Shown: positions 8,341 to 18,000 of the stretch, one piece after another | Layout of the letters: the number at the start of each line of letters is the position of its first letter | Position numbering within the stretch: the stretch's first letter is position 1 | Origin: Mycobacterium sp. 1164985.4 | GTDB taxonomy: Bacteria > Actinomycetota > Actinomycetes > Mycobacteriales > Mycobacteriaceae | Length of the DNA: 64,000 nucleotides | NCBI RefSeq assembly: GCF_001668575.1 | Contig: NZ_LZMD01000111.1 | Location: 124,001-188,000 of the forward strand | Reading direction: 5' to 3' | Notes under the pieces: generated by a model | What the model saw: the letters and a program-made list of their open reading frames with translations, nothing else | What the model was told of the DNA's origin: nothing | The model's database searches: none | Translations under genes and position numbers: made by a program

Positions 8341-8921
8341 AGTATCACGACTGAATATCCGTCTGCCGTCGCCAAGGCGCGCTTCGTGCGCGTGTCGGCG
8401 ACGAAGGCGCGCCGGGTCATCGACCTGGTGCGCGGCAAGTCGGTGTCCGAAGCGCTGGACATCCTGCGGTGGGCACCGCAGGCGGCCAGCGAGCCGGTCG
8501 CCAAGGTCATCGCGAGCGCGGCGGCCAATGCGCAGAACAACCAGGGCCTGGATCCGTCCACCCTCGTGGTCGCCACCGTCTACGCCGACGAAGGGCCGAC
8601 CGCCAAGCGCATCCGGCCGCGCGCCCAGGGCCGTGCTTTCCGGATCCGCAAGCGCACCAGCCACATCACGGTGGTCCTGGAAAGCCGAGTGAGCCAGGAG
8701 CAGCGTGGCAGCGGCCAGTCGGCCAGCGCGGCGCGCGCACGTCGCGCTCAGGGCAGCAAGGCCAAGAGCGCTGAAGCGGCCAAGAAGGCGCCCGCTGACA
8801 AGGCCGCCCAGAAGGCGCCCGCCAAGAAGGCGGCGCCCAAGAAGTCGGCAGAGGCGAAGGCCAGCACCAAGGCCGAGAAATCGACTGCTGAAGCGTCCGA
8901 TGCGAAGGAGGGCTCGGAGTA

Positions 8922-8922
<1 letters not shown>
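8338..8922 (+). CDS. rplV: 50S ribosomal protein L22 with long Lys/Ala tail
   Basis: 194 residues from the ATG at 8338 (MSITTEYPSAVAKARFVRV), chosen because the L22 fold starts here and AAAGG precedes it. The core (about residues 1-115) has RVSATKARRVIDLVRGK and the hairpin region GPTAKRIRPRAQGRA that reaches into the exit tunnel. After about residue 120 comes a low-complexity Lys/Ala extension of some 70 residues with repeated AKKAPA-type units, as in other mycobacterial L22 proteins, likely disordered and RNA-binding. Its stop overlaps the rpsC GTG by one base. Confidence 0.96.
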
Positions 8923-9794
<872 letters not shown>

Positions 9795-9797
9795 ACC

Positions 9798-10214
9798 ATG
9801 TTGATTCCCCGCAAGGTCAAGCACCGTAAGCAACACCACCCGAGGCAGCGCGGCATCGCCAGCGGCGGCACGACGGTGAGCTTCGGTGACTATGGCATCC
9901 AGGCGTTGGAACACGCCTACATCACCAACCGGCAGATCGAGTCCGCTCGTATCGCGATCAACCGGCACATCAAGCGTGGCGGCAAGGTGTGGATCAACAT
10001 CTTCCCGGACCGCCCGCTGACCAAGAAGCCGGCCGAGACCCGTATGGGTTCCGGCAAGGGTTCGCCGGAGTGGTGGGTGGCCAACGTCAAACCGGGTCGC
10101 GTGCTCTTTGAGCTGAGCTACCCCGACGAGGCGACCGCCCGGGCCGCGCTGACCCGTGCGATCCACAAGCTGCCGATCAAGGCACGCATCGTTACCCGAG
10201 AGGAGCACTTCTGA
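9798..10214 (+). CDS. rplP: 50S ribosomal protein L16
   Basis: 138 residues. MLIPRKVKHRKQHHPRQRG and the segment RMGSGKGSPEWWVANVKPGR are diagnostic. L16 organises helices near the A site. Its stop overlaps the rpmC ATG by one base. Confidence 0.98.
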   Translation: MLIPRKVKHRKQHHPRQRGIASGGTTVSFGDYGIQALEHAYITNRQIESARIAINRHIKRGGKVWINIFPDRPLTKKPAETRMGSGKGSPEWWVANVKPGRVLFELSYPDEATARAALTRAIHKLPIKARIVTREEHF

Positions 10215-10447
10215 TGGCAGTGGGAGTGACGCCGGGCGAACTGCGCGAGCTGACCGACGACGAACTGAAGGATCGGCTGCGCGAGTCCAAGGAAGAGCTG
10301 TTCAACCTGCGCTTCCAGATGGCGACCGGCCAGTTGTCGAACAACCGCCGGCTTCGCACGGTGCGTCAGGAAATCGCGCGTGTGTACACCGTGCTGCGCG
10401 AACGTGAGTTGGGTCTGGCCTCCGGACCCGTGGGTGAGGATTCGTAA
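10214..10447 (+). CDS. rpmC: 50S ribosomal protein L29
   Basis: 77 residues. The two-helix protein of the tunnel exit, recognised by LRELTDDELKDRLRESKEELFNLRFQ. Overlaps rplP and rpsQ by one base on each side, so all three are translationally coupled. Confidence 0.97.
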   Translation: MAVGVTPGELRELTDDELKDRLRESKEELFNLRFQMATGQLSNNRRLRTVRQEIARVYTVLRERELGLASGPVGEDS

Positions 10448-10749
10448 TGGCAGAGAACAAAGGGGCAGGCCCCAAGTACACGCCGCGGAAGGAAGAAGAG
10501 CGCGGCCGGCGTAAGACGGCCATCGGTTACGTGGTGTCGGACAAGATGCAGAAGACCATCGTGGTCGAGCTGGAAGATCGTAAGAGCCACCCGCTCTACG
10601 GCAAGATCATCCGCACCACCAAGAAGGTCAAGGCGCACGACGAGAACGACAGCGCGGGCATCGGCGATCGGGTGTCGCTGATGGAGACGCGTCCGCTGTC
10701 GGCGACCAAGCGCTGGCGGCTCGTCGAGATCCTCGAGAAGGCCAAATAG
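10447..10749 (+). CDS. rpsQ: 30S ribosomal protein S17
   Basis: 100 residues, with a basic N-terminal extension before the OB fold (GYVVSDKMQKTIVVELEDRKSHPLYGK). Last gene of the S10 operon. A strong hairpin terminator follows 25 bases later. Confidence 0.97.
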   Translation: MAENKGAGPKYTPRKEEERGRRKTAIGYVVSDKMQKTIVVELEDRKSHPLYGKIIRTTKKVKAHDENDSAGIGDRVSLMETRPLSATKRWRLVEILEKAK

Positions 10750-10774
10750 GGCGCACAGCCCCAGCCTCGCAGCA

Positions 10775-10806
10775 GGCCCTCACACGACATCCGTGTGGGG
10801 GCCTTC
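10775..10806 (+). terminator. Rho-independent-type terminator after rpsQ
   Basis: Arms GGCCCTCACACG and CGTGTGGGGGCC, with one G-U pair and a five-base loop, followed by TTCTT. It closes the S10 operon and separates it from atsA. Confidence 0.8.
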
Positions 10807-11011
10807 TTGCGAACGCTTCGCGTTGGTCCTCGCGAGAGCTGTTTGCGCTATGCAACTTCGCGTTGACTTCGCTGGGTGGCGGGACTTGCAGCGACGCATC
10901 GCCGCCCTGGGGCGCGACTCGCGTTGATGACCTCGACGTCAGATCGTCAGCCAACCGGGACGCCCGGGTGTAATCTCCGGGCCAACCTTCGACGCGACAC
11001 CGAGGCGGGGC
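10807..11011 (+). other. Spacer between S10 terminator and atsA
   Basis: No gene seen. TAATCT at 10971-10976 could be a -10 for atsA but has no clear -35 partner. A small inverted repeat CCGGGACGCCCGG lies at 10956-10968. Confidence 0.4.
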
Positions 11012-13363
11012 ATGGCAACCGAATTCAACGGCAGGATCGAACTCGACATCCGAGACTCCGAACCGGACTGGGGACCCTACGCTGCGCCCACCGCCCCCGA
11101 CGGCGCACCCAACATCCTGTACCTCGTGTGGGACGACATCGGGATCGCCACATGGGACTGCTTTGGTGGGCTTGTCGAGATGCCGACTATGAGCCGTATC
11201 GCCGAACGCGGCGTTCGGCTCTCGCAGTTCCACACCACCGCGCTCTGCTCGCCGACCCGCGCCTCACTGCTGACGGGTCGAAATCCGACGACCGTCGGCA
11301 TGGCCACCATCGAAGAGTTCACCGACGGCTTTCCCGGTTGCAACGGCCGGATTCCATTCGACACCGCGCTGCTGTCCGAGGTGCTCGCCGAGCACGGATA
11401 CAACACCTACTGCGTCGGAAAGTGGCATCTGACCCCACTCGAGGAGTCGAATCTAGCTTCTACGAAACGACATTGGCCGCTGTCACGGGGCTTCGAGCGT
11501 TTCTACGGTTTCATGGGCGGTGAGACGGACCAATGGTATCCGGACCTGGTCTATGACAACCATCCCGTTGCTCCGCCGACGACACCGGAGGAGGGCTACC
11601 ACCTGTCAAAAGACCTGGCGGACAGGACGATCGAGTTCATCCGCGATGCGAAGGTCATCGCACCTGACAAGCCGTGGTTTTCCTACGTGTGTCCCGGAGC
11701 CGGCCACGCGCCGCATCACGTATTCAAGGAGTGGGCCGACCGCTACGCCGGCAAGTTCGACATGGGCTACGAGCGTTACCGCGAGATGGTGCTCGAGAAC
11801 CAGAAGGGGCTCGGTATCGTCCCCGCCGATACCGAACTCTCACCGATGAATCCGTATGGAGACATCAAGGGACCCAACGGTGAACCGTGGCCGGAGCAGG
11901 ACTCGGTGCGGCCCTGGAACGAGCTCAGTGACGACGAGAAACGCCTGTTCTCCCGCATGGCCGAGGTGTTCGCCGGCTTCCTGTCGTACACCGACGCCCA
12001 GATCGGCCGCATCCTCGACTATCTGGAGGACTCGGGTCAGCTCGACAACACGATCATCGTCGTCATCTCCGACAACGGGGCGAGCGGGGAAGGCGGACCG
12101 AACGGCTCGGTCAACGAGGTCAAGTTCTTCAACGGCTACATCGACACGGTCGAGGACGGTCTACGGCTGCTCGACAATCTCGGCGGACCGGATACCTACA
12201 ACCACTATCCGACCGGCTGGGCGATGGCGTTCAACGCCCCCTACAAGCTCTTCAAGCGCTACGCTTCGCACGAAGGCGGAATAGCCGACCCCGCAATCAT
12301 CTCCTGGCCCAAGGGCATCGCCGCGCACGGCGAGGTACTGGACACCTACATCAACGTGTGCGACGTCACCCCAACCATCTACGAACTGTTGGGAATCACG
12401 CCGCCGGAGACGGTCAGGGGAGTACCGCAGAAGCCGTTGGACGGTGTGAGTTTCGAGGCGGCGCTCAAAGATTCGTCGGCCGTGACCGATAAGCACACGC
12501 AGTTCTACACGATGCTCGGCACGCGGGGAATCTGGCATGACGGCTGGTTCGCCAACACCGTCCACGCCGCCTCCCCGGCCGGTTGGTCGCACTTCGACAA
12601 AGACCGGTGGGAGCTGTTCCACATCGAAGCCGACCGCAGCCAGTGCCATGATCTGGCCGCCGAAAAACCAGGCAAGCTCGAAGAACTCAAGAAACTGTGG
12701 TTCACCGAAGCCGACAAGTACAACGGCCTTCCGCTGGGCGACCTCAACATCTTCGACACCATATCGCGGTGGCGGCCCAGCCTCGCCGGGCAGCGCGAGT
12801 CCTACCTCTACTACCCCGGAACGGCCGACGTCGGCACCGGCGCGGCGGCCGAGATCATGGGCCGGTCGTTCTCGGTGATGGCCGAGCTGACGATCGACAC
12901 CTCCGGAGCGGAGGGCGTGATCTTCAAACACGGTGGCGCACACGGGGGACACGTGATGTTCATCCAGGATGGCCGGCTCCACTACGTCTACAACTTCCTC
13001 GGCGAACAGGAACAACAGCTGTCGTCGCCGGACCCGATACCGTTGGGGCGGCACATATTCGGGGTCGCGTACGTGCGCACCGGAACCGCAGAGGGCAGCC
13101 ACACTCCGTTGGGAGACGCTGCGCTGTACATCGACGACCAAGAGGTCGCGACGTTCAGCGGCATGCGTGTGCATCCGGGGACGTTCGGGCTTGCCGGTGC
13201 CAGTCTGAGCATCGGCAGGAACTCGGGATCCCCGGTCTCGCGGTCGTACAAGCCCCCGTTCGCCTTCACCGGCGGCACCATCACCCAGGTGAACATCGAC
13301 GTCTCGGGTAAGCCGTACGTGGACGTGGAGAGGGAGTTCGCGCGCGCTTTCGCGCAGGACTGA
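11012..13363 (+). CDS. atsA: Arylsulfatase (formylglycine-dependent sulfatase)
   Basis: 783 residues, close in length to M. tuberculosis AtsA (Rv0711), which also lies directly after rpsQ. It hydrolyses sulfate esters. Seen: N-terminal metal-binding Asp pair (VWDDIG, about 41-42), the signature Cys79-Ser-Pro-Thr-Arg83 in which Cys79 must be oxidised to formylglycine, a second metal site ISDNGASGEGG near 350, and a C-terminal beta-sandwich of about 170 residues that looks like a LamG/concanavalin-type fold. No signal peptide, so probably cytoplasmic. The formylglycine-generating enzyme gene that follows atsA in M. tuberculosis (Rv0712) is absent here, so the modifying enzyme must be encoded elsewhere. 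Confidence 0.93.
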   Translation: MATEFNGRIELDIRDSEPDWGPYAAPTAPDGAPNILYLVWDDIGIATWDCFGGLVEMPTMSRIAERGVRLSQFHTTALCSPTRASLLTGRNPTTVGMATIEEFTDGFPGCNGRIPFDTALLSEVLAEHGYNTYCVGKWHLTPLEESNLASTKRHWPLSRGFERFYGFMGGETDQWYPDLVYDNHPVAPPTTPEEGYHLSKDLADRTIEFIRDAKVIAPDKPWFSYVCPGAGHAPHHVFKEWADRYAGKFDMGYERYREMVLENQKGLGIVPADTELSPMNPYGDIKGPNGEPWPEQDSVRPWNELSDDEKRLFSRMAEVFAGFLSYTDAQIGRILDYLEDSGQLDNTIIVVISDNGASGEGGPNGSVNEVKFFNGYIDTVEDGLRLLDNLGGPDTYNHYPTGWAMAFNAPYKLFKRYASHEGGIADPAIISWPKGIAAHGEVLDTYINVCDVTPTIYELLGITPPETVRGVPQKPLDGVSFEAALKDSSAVTDKHTQFYTMLGTRGIWHDGWFANTVHAASPAGWSHFDKDRWELFHIEADRSQCHDLAAEKPGKLEELKKLWFTEADKYNGLPLGDLNIFDTISRWRPSLAGQRESYLYYPGTADVGTGAAAEIMGRSFSVMAELTIDTSGAEGVIFKHGGAHGGHVMFIQDGRLHYVYNFLGEQEQQLSSPDPIPLGRHIFGVAYVRTGTAEGSHTPLGDAALYIDDQEVATFSGMRVHPGTFGLAGASLSIGRNSGSPVSRSYKPPFAFTGGTITQVNIDVSGKPYVDVEREFARAFAQD

Positions 13364-13384
13364 GGACAAGGCGGGATCCAGCTC

Positions 13385-14077
13385 ATGAAGAACGCCGCGT
13401 GGTCGACGATCGCGCTGACATGCCTGCTGACATCGTGCATCGACAACAGCGAAGGCACGCCGATCGCGGAAGAGGCCGTCGTCTCCGATACGACCATCTC
13501 CGTCAGCACCGCCCCGCCGTCGTCGACCACGAGCCCCGCCGCTGAAGCCGATACCGAACAGCCAGGCATCGTGTCGACGACCGCATCGCCTTCGCCGGCG
13601 GGCAGCGCCTGCGATATGCCCGACCCCCCCTACGAAGAGGCGTCGGTGTCCGATCCGGCCGCGCCGAAGATCACGGTGGTGCTCCCAGCGGGGTGGTCAA
13701 CCACGCAGGGAGAGGGCGACGTCGGCCTTCGGCTGGCCGGTCCGGACGGGATGTCGGCGTCGGTCACGATCGCCAAGACGACGCTGCCGCCCGCCGAAGC
13801 CTTCGACCGCTATGCCGACGAGGCCATGGCGGCCTCCGACATCAGCACCCTGAGCGTGCTGCCGGCCGAATTGTGCGGCTTCAGCGGCCAGAAGCTGCTC
13901 GGATCGTGGGCGGACTCGCCAGAGCACGCTGTCGAGTTCGGCGACAGGCTGGCCCATATCCCGACGACCAGCGGCGAGTACCTGGTCGCGGTGCACGTCG
14001 AGGCTCCGGCGCAGGGTGCGGACTTCGACCCGCTGACCTCGCCGCTGCTGGGCGACTTCGGCATCGTCATACCCTGA
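13385..14077 (+). CDS. Predicted lipoprotein, possibly LpqN/LpqT-like
   Basis: 230 residues starting MKNAAWSTIALTCLLTSC, a short signal with a lipobox ending at Cys18. A Ser/Thr/Ala/Glu-rich linker (about 19-75) precedes a compact domain containing ITVVLPAGWSTTQGEGDVGLR and a Cys pair (DMPDP side and AELCGF). The pattern of a Pro-rich entry, VxxPxGW motif and alternating strands recalls the mycobacterial LpqN/LpqT family, but this is by eye only. It is 21 bases after atsA on the same strand and is likely co-transcribed. It occupies the place where M. tuberculosis has the sulfatase-modifying gene. Confidence 0.75.
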   Translation: MKNAAWSTIALTCLLTSCIDNSEGTPIAEEAVVSDTTISVSTAPPSSTTSPAAEADTEQPGIVSTTASPSPAGSACDMPDPPYEEASVSDPAAPKITVVLPAGWSTTQGEGDVGLRLAGPDGMSASVTIAKTTLPPAEAFDRYADEAMAASDISTLSVLPAELCGFSGQKLLGSWADSPEHAVEFGDRLAHIPTTSGEYLVAVHVEAPAQGADFDPLTSPLLGDFGIVIP

Positions 14078-14131
14078 AGGCGTCGACGAACGCGCCCACC
14101 CGTTGGGCAGGGGCCGCTGATCAGCGACGAT

Positions 14132-14160
14132 TTGGTTTCCTGCAGGTCCTCCCATAGAAT
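14132..14160 (+). promoter_or_regulatory. Predicted rplN (spc operon) promoter
   Basis: TTGGTT (14132-14137), 17-base spacer, TAGAAT (14155-14160), which matches TATAAT at five of six positions. The rplN GTG follows after about 130 bases. The TTGG-type -35 and 17-base spacing match the rpsJ and infA promoters. Confidence 0.6.
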
Positions 14161-14289
14161 CAGGCGGTTGCCTTGGGCAGACCTCGGCCAGTCGTTCGGC
14201 AGGCCCCGCGTGCTCATAGGTGACAGCAAGACCGCGCACGTCCAGGTCGGTATCTGGCGTGCATACAAAAACCAGGTCGAGGAGATCGA

Positions 14290-14658
14290 GTGATTCAGCA
14301 GGAATCGCGGCTCAAGGTCGCCGACAACACGGGCGCCAAGGAGATCTTGTGCATCCGTGTGCTCGGTGGCTCGTCGCGACGCTACGCCGGCATCGGCGAT
14401 GTCATCGTGGCGACCGTCAAGGACGCCATTCCGGGCGGCAACGTCAAGCGCGGTGATGTGGTGAAGGCCGTCGTCGTGCGCACCGTCAAGGAACGCCGCC
14501 GGGCCGACGGCAGCTACATCAAGTTCGACGAGAACGCCGCCGTGATCATCAAGCCCGACAACGACCCGCGTGGAACGCGCATCTTCGGGCCGGTCGGCCG
14601 CGAACTGCGCGAGAAGCGCTTTATGAAGATCGTCTCGCTCGCTCCGGAGGTGTTGTAG
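14290..14658 (+). CDS. rplN: 50S ribosomal protein L14
   Basis: 122 residues, standard length. GTG start giving MIQQESRLKVADNTGAKEI. Conserved core GDVVKAVVVRT and GTRIFGPVGRELRE. First gene of the spc operon here, directly abutting rplX. Confidence 0.98.
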   Translation: MIQQESRLKVADNTGAKEILCIRVLGGSSRRYAGIGDVIVATVKDAIPGGNVKRGDVVKAVVVRTVKERRRADGSYIKFDENAAVIIKPDNDPRGTRIFGPVGRELREKRFMKIVSLAPEVL

Positions 14659-14976
14659 ATGAAGGTCCACAAGGGCGACACCGTCCTGGTCATCTCCGGT
14701 AAGGACAAGGGCGCCAAGGGCAAGGTCCTGGTCGCCTACCCGACCCGCAACAAGGTGCTGGTCGAGGGCGTCAACCGGATCAAGAAGCACACGGCGGTGT
14801 CGAGCAACGAGCGCGGCGCCAAGTCCGGCGGCATCGTCACCCAGGAGGCGCCGATCGACGCCTCCAACGTGATGGTCGTCGACTCCGACGGCAAGCCCAC
14901 CCGCGTCGCATACCAGGTTGACGAGGAGACGGGCAAGAAGGTCCGCATCGCCAAGACCAACGGCAAGGACATCTGA
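14659..14976 (+). CDS. rplX: 50S ribosomal protein L24
   Basis: 105 residues. The KOW motif region KVHKGDTVLVISGKDKGAKGKV and RIKKHTA identify L24, an assembly initiator of the large subunit. Starts at the base after the rplN stop. Confidence 0.98.
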   Translation: MKVHKGDTVLVISGKDKGAKGKVLVAYPTRNKVLVEGVNRIKKHTAVSSNERGAKSGGIVTQEAPIDASNVMVVDSDGKPTRVAYQVDEETGKKVRIAKTNGKDI

Positions 14977-14977
14977 C

Positions 14978-15541
14978 ATGACTACCGCTGAGAAGACCCT
15001 CCCGCGCCTGAAGCAGCGCTACCGCGAAGAGATCCGCGACGCGCTGGCCAAGGAATTCGGCTACGCCAACGTCATGCAGATCCCCGGCGTGATCAAGGTC
15101 GTCGTCAACATGGGTGTCGGCGACGCCGCGCGCGACGCGAAGCTGATCAACGGTGCGGTCAACGACCTCGCTCTGATCACCGGCCAGAAGCCGGAGATCC
15201 GCCGGGCCCGCAAGTCCATCGCGCAGTTCAAGCTCCGCGAGGGCATGCCGATCGGTGCGCGCGTCACGCTGCGCGGCGACCGGATGTGGGAGTTCCTTGA
15301 CCGGCTGATCTCGATCGCGCTCCCGCGTATCCGCGACTTCCGCGGCTTGAGCCCCAAGCAGTTCGACGGCACCGGCAACTACACCTTCGGTCTGACCGAG
15401 CAGTCGGTGTTCCACGAGATCGACGTGGACTCCATCGACCGCCCCCGTGGCATGGACATCACCGTCGTCACCTCGGCGACGACCGACGACGAAGGACGAG
15501 CGCTGCTGCGGGCGCTGGGCTTTCCGTTCAAGGAGAACTGA
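14978..15541 (+). CDS. rplE: 50S ribosomal protein L5
   Basis: 187 residues from the ATG one base after the rplX stop (MTTAEKTLPRLKQRYREE). Conserved IPGVIKVVVNMGVGDAARD and PRIRDFRGL of the 5S rRNA-binding protein. An open frame extends upstream, but only this start matches the family length. Confidence 0.97.
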   Translation: MTTAEKTLPRLKQRYREEIRDALAKEFGYANVMQIPGVIKVVVNMGVGDAARDAKLINGAVNDLALITGQKPEIRRARKSIAQFKLREGMPIGARVTLRGDRMWEFLDRLISIALPRIRDFRGLSPKQFDGTGNYTFGLTEQSVFHEIDVDSIDRPRGMDITVVTSATTDDEGRALLRALGFPFKEN

Positions 15542-15544
15542 GTA

Positions 15545-15730
15545 ATGGCAAAGAAGGCACTGGTCAACAAGGCCAACAAGAAGCCGAAGTTCAAGGTGCG
15601 CGCCTACACCCGCTGCCAGCGCTGCGGGCGTCCGCACGCCGTCTTCCGCAAGTTCGGCCTGTGCCGGATCTGCCTGCGCGAAATGGCGCACGCCGGCGAA
15701 CTGCCCGGCGTGCAGAAGAGCAGCTGGTAA
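15545..15730 (+). CDS. rpsN: 30S ribosomal protein S14, zinc-binding type
   Basis: 61 residues with two CxxC pairs (CQRCGR and CRICLR), the C+ form that holds a zinc ion. A zinc-free paralogue is usually encoded elsewhere in mycobacteria under zinc control; none lies in this window. Confidence 0.97.
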   Translation: MAKKALVNKANKKPKFKVRAYTRCQRCGRPHAVFRKFGLCRICLREMAHAGELPGVQKSSW

Positions 15731-15734
15731 CAGC

Positions 15735-15763
15735 GATGAGCGCTCGCGCGAAGCGCCGCGAGC
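15735..15763 (+). repeat. Stop-to-start intergenic repeat, copy B (after rpsN)
   Basis: GATGAGCGCTCGCGCGAAG followed by CGCCGCGAGC. It begins five bases after the rpsN stop and diverges from copies A and C after the first 20 or so bases. No start codon follows directly. Confidence 0.55.
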
Positions 15764-15867
15764 ACGCCAACAGACCAGACCAACCAAACAGGTTGCGGCA
15801 GGCCCGGATACCGGGAACCACCGCGAGAAAGGTGAGACCGCTGTCATGACCGCGATGACGATGCGGT

Positions 15868-15900
15868 GGGGGTACCCCCAGCCGCGCAGCTGCGAGGGGG
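15868..15900. repeat. GGGGGTACCCCC palindrome and flanking inverted repeat before rpsH
   Basis: A 12-base perfect palindrome GGGGGTACCCCC (15868-15879), followed by a second inverted arrangement CCCCC...GCGAGGGGG ending at 15900. Together with the 198-base rpsN-rpsH gap it forms a strong structured element inside the spc operon. Similar GGTACC-centred blocks recur in actinobacterial genomes in my experience, so it may be a dispersed repeat. Confidence 0.5.
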
Positions 15901-15928
15901 ACGCAGCAACGAAGAGGAGCAGCGCTCG

Positions 15929-16327
15929 ATGACTATGACGGACCCGATCGCAGACTTCTTGACACGTCTGCGCAACGCCAATTCGGCGTACCACGACGAG
16001 GTGACACTGCCCCACTCCAAGATCAAGGCCAACATCGCCGAGATCCTGAAGCGCGAGGGCTACATCGCCGACTACCGCACCGAGGATGCTCGGGTCGGCA
16101 AGTCGCTTGTCGTACAACTGAAGTACGGCCCCAGCCGCGAGCGAAGCATCGCCGGTCTGCGCCGCGTGTCCAAGCCCGGTCTGCGGGTGTACGCGAAATC
16201 CACCAACCTGCCGCGGGTTCTCGGAGGCCTCGGCGTGGCGATCATCTCCACGTCGTCGGGCCTCCGAACCGACCGCCAGGCAGCCCAAGAGGGCGTGGGC
16301 GGCGAAGTCCTCGCGTACGTGTGGTAG
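15929..16327 (+). CDS. rpsH: 30S ribosomal protein S8
   Basis: 132 residues from ATG at 15929 (MTMTDPIADFLTRLRNANS), which matches the S8 opening; upstream frame extension is non-conserved. The C-terminal ISTSSGLRTDRQAAQEGVGGEVLAYVW is diagnostic. S8 is the translational repressor of spc in enteric bacteria. Confidence 0.97.
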   Translation: MTMTDPIADFLTRLRNANSAYHDEVTLPHSKIKANIAEILKREGYIADYRTEDARVGKSLVVQLKYGPSRERSIAGLRRVSKPGLRVYAKSTNLPRVLGGLGVAIISTSSGLRTDRQAAQEGVGGEVLAYVW

Positions 16328-16348
16328 GCGAGAGGGAGTAGAGCTCAA

Positions 16349-16888
16349 ATGTCGCGTATTGGAAAGCAGCCGGTCCCGGTCCCCAGCGGGGTCGACGTCT
16401 CGATCGACGGGCAGAACGTGTCGGTCAAGGGGCCCAAGGGGACTCTCGAACTGTCGGTGGCCGACCCGATCCGGGTCTCCCGTGACGACGACGGCGCCAT
16501 CGTGGTGACGCGTCCGGACGACGAGCGGCGCAGCCGTTCGCTGCACGGTCTGTCACGGACGCTGGTGGCGAACCTGATCACCGGTGTCACCGAGGGTTAC
16601 ACCACCAAGATGGAGATCTTCGGTGTCGGTTACCGCGTGCAGCTCAAGGGGTCCAACCTCGAGTTCGCGTTGGGCTACAGCCACCCGGTGACGATCAACG
16701 CGCCCGAGGGTGTCACGTTCGCGGTGGAGACGCCGACGAAGTTCTCGATCTCCGGCATCGACAAGCAGAAGGTCGGCCAGGTCGCGGCGAACATCCGCCG
16801 CTTGCGCAAGAGCGACCCCTACAAGGGCAAGGGGATCCGCTACGAGGGCGAGCAGATCCGCCGCAAGGTCGGAAAGACAGGTAAGTAG
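16349..16888 (+). CDS. rplF: 50S ribosomal protein L6
   Basis: 179 residues. MSRIGKQPVPVPSGVDVSI and the C-terminal DPYKGKGIRYEGEQIRRKVGKTGK are typical of L6, near the sarcin-ricin loop. Confidence 0.98.
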   Translation: MSRIGKQPVPVPSGVDVSIDGQNVSVKGPKGTLELSVADPIRVSRDDDGAIVVTRPDDERRSRSLHGLSRTLVANLITGVTEGYTTKMEIFGVGYRVQLKGSNLEFALGYSHPVTINAPEGVTFAVETPTKFSISGIDKQKVGQVAANIRRLRKSDPYKGKGIRYEGEQIRRKVGKTGK

Positions 16889-16890
16889 AA

Positions 16891-17304
16891 ATGGCTTCAA
16901 CCACAAAGGATTCGGCAGCGCCTGCGCGCAAGCCCGTGGGCCAGAACATCTCCGAGACCCGGCGGGTCGCGCGGCTGCGTCGCCATGCTCGGTTGCGCAA
17001 GAAGATCTCCGGCACGGCAGAGGTGCCGCGTTTGGTGGTCAACCGTTCGTCGCGGCACATCCACGTGCAGCTGGTGAACGACCTGGAAGGCACCACTCTG
17101 GCCGCCGCGTCCTCGATCGAGGCCGACGTACGGGCGGTCGACGGGGACAAGAAAGCGCACAGCGTGCGGGTCGGTCAGCTGATCGCCGAGCGCGCGAAGG
17201 CCGCAGGGATCGACAAGGTCGTGTTCGACCGCGGGGGTTACACCTACGGCGGACGGATCGCGGCGCTGGCCGATGCGGCGCGCGAGGGCGGACTGCAATT
17301 CTGA
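16891..17304 (+). CDS. rplR: 50S ribosomal protein L18
   Basis: 137 residues. RRHARLRKKISGTAEVPRLVVNRSSRHIHVQ and FDRGGYTYGGRIAALADAARE identify the 5S rRNA-binding protein. A 20-residue N-terminal extension is rich in Ala and Thr. Two bases separate it from rplF. Confidence 0.98.
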   Translation: MASTTKDSAAPARKPVGQNISETRRVARLRRHARLRKKISGTAEVPRLVVNRSSRHIHVQLVNDLEGTTLAAASSIEADVRAVDGDKKAHSVRVGQLIAERAKAAGIDKVVFDRGGYTYGGRIAALADAAREGGLQF

Positions 17305-17338
17305 TGACTGACTTCAATACAATGGGAAGGACTGCATG

Positions 17339-17998
17339 ATGGCCGAACAGGCAACAGCCGGCGGCCCCCAGGACGGCCGCGGGTCGCGAGACCGCGACGG
17401 ACGTGGCCGCCGCGACGACCGTGGCGGTCGTGGTCGCGACGGCGGTGACAAGAGCAACTACCTCGAGCGCGTCGTCTCCATCAACCGCGTGTCCAAGGTG
17501 GTCAAGGGTGGTCGCCGATTCAGCTTCACCGCGCTGGTGATCGTCGGCGACGGCAAGGGCATGGTCGGTGTCGGCTACGGCAAGGCCAAGGAAGTTCCGG
17601 CCGCTATCGCCAAGGGCGTCGAAGAGGCCCGCAAGAACTTCTTCCGGGTCCCGCTGATCGGCGGCACCATCACCCACCCGGTGCAGGGCGAAGCCGCCGC
17701 CGGTGTCGTGATGCTGCGTCCGGCCAGCCCCGGTACCGGTGTGATCGCCGGCGGTGCCGCTCGCGCGGTGCTGGAATGCGCAGGCGTGCACGACATCCTG
17801 GCCAAGTCGCTGGGCAGCGACAACGCGATCAACGTGGTGCATGCCACCGTCGCCGCGCTGAAGCTGCTGCAGCGTCCAGAAGAGGTCGCGGCCCGACGTG
17901 GCCTGCCGATCGAGGACGTGGCGCCCGCGGGCATGCTGCGGGCGCGTCGTGAGGCCGAGGCGCTCGCCGCGTCGGCTGCGCGTGAGGGGTCAGCGTAA
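17339..17998 (+). CDS. rpsE: 30S ribosomal protein S5
   Basis: 219 residues from the second of two adjacent ATGs; GGGAAGGA at 17324-17331 spaces better to this one (the other is 17336). An Arg/Gly/Asp-rich N-terminal extension of about 35 residues precedes the S5 domains (LERVVSINRVSKVVKGGRRF, GYGKAKEVPAAIAKG). S5 governs decoding accuracy with S4 and S12. Confidence 0.96.
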   Translation: MAEQATAGGPQDGRGSRDRDGRGRRDDRGGRGRDGGDKSNYLERVVSINRVSKVVKGGRRFSFTALVIVGDGKGMVGVGYGKAKEVPAAIAKGVEEARKNFFRVPLIGGTITHPVQGEAAAGVVMLRPASPGTGVIAGGAARAVLECAGVHDILAKSLGSDNAINVVHATVAALKLLQRPEEVAARRGLPIEDVAPAGMLRARREAEALAASAAREGSA

Positions 17999-18000
17999 CC

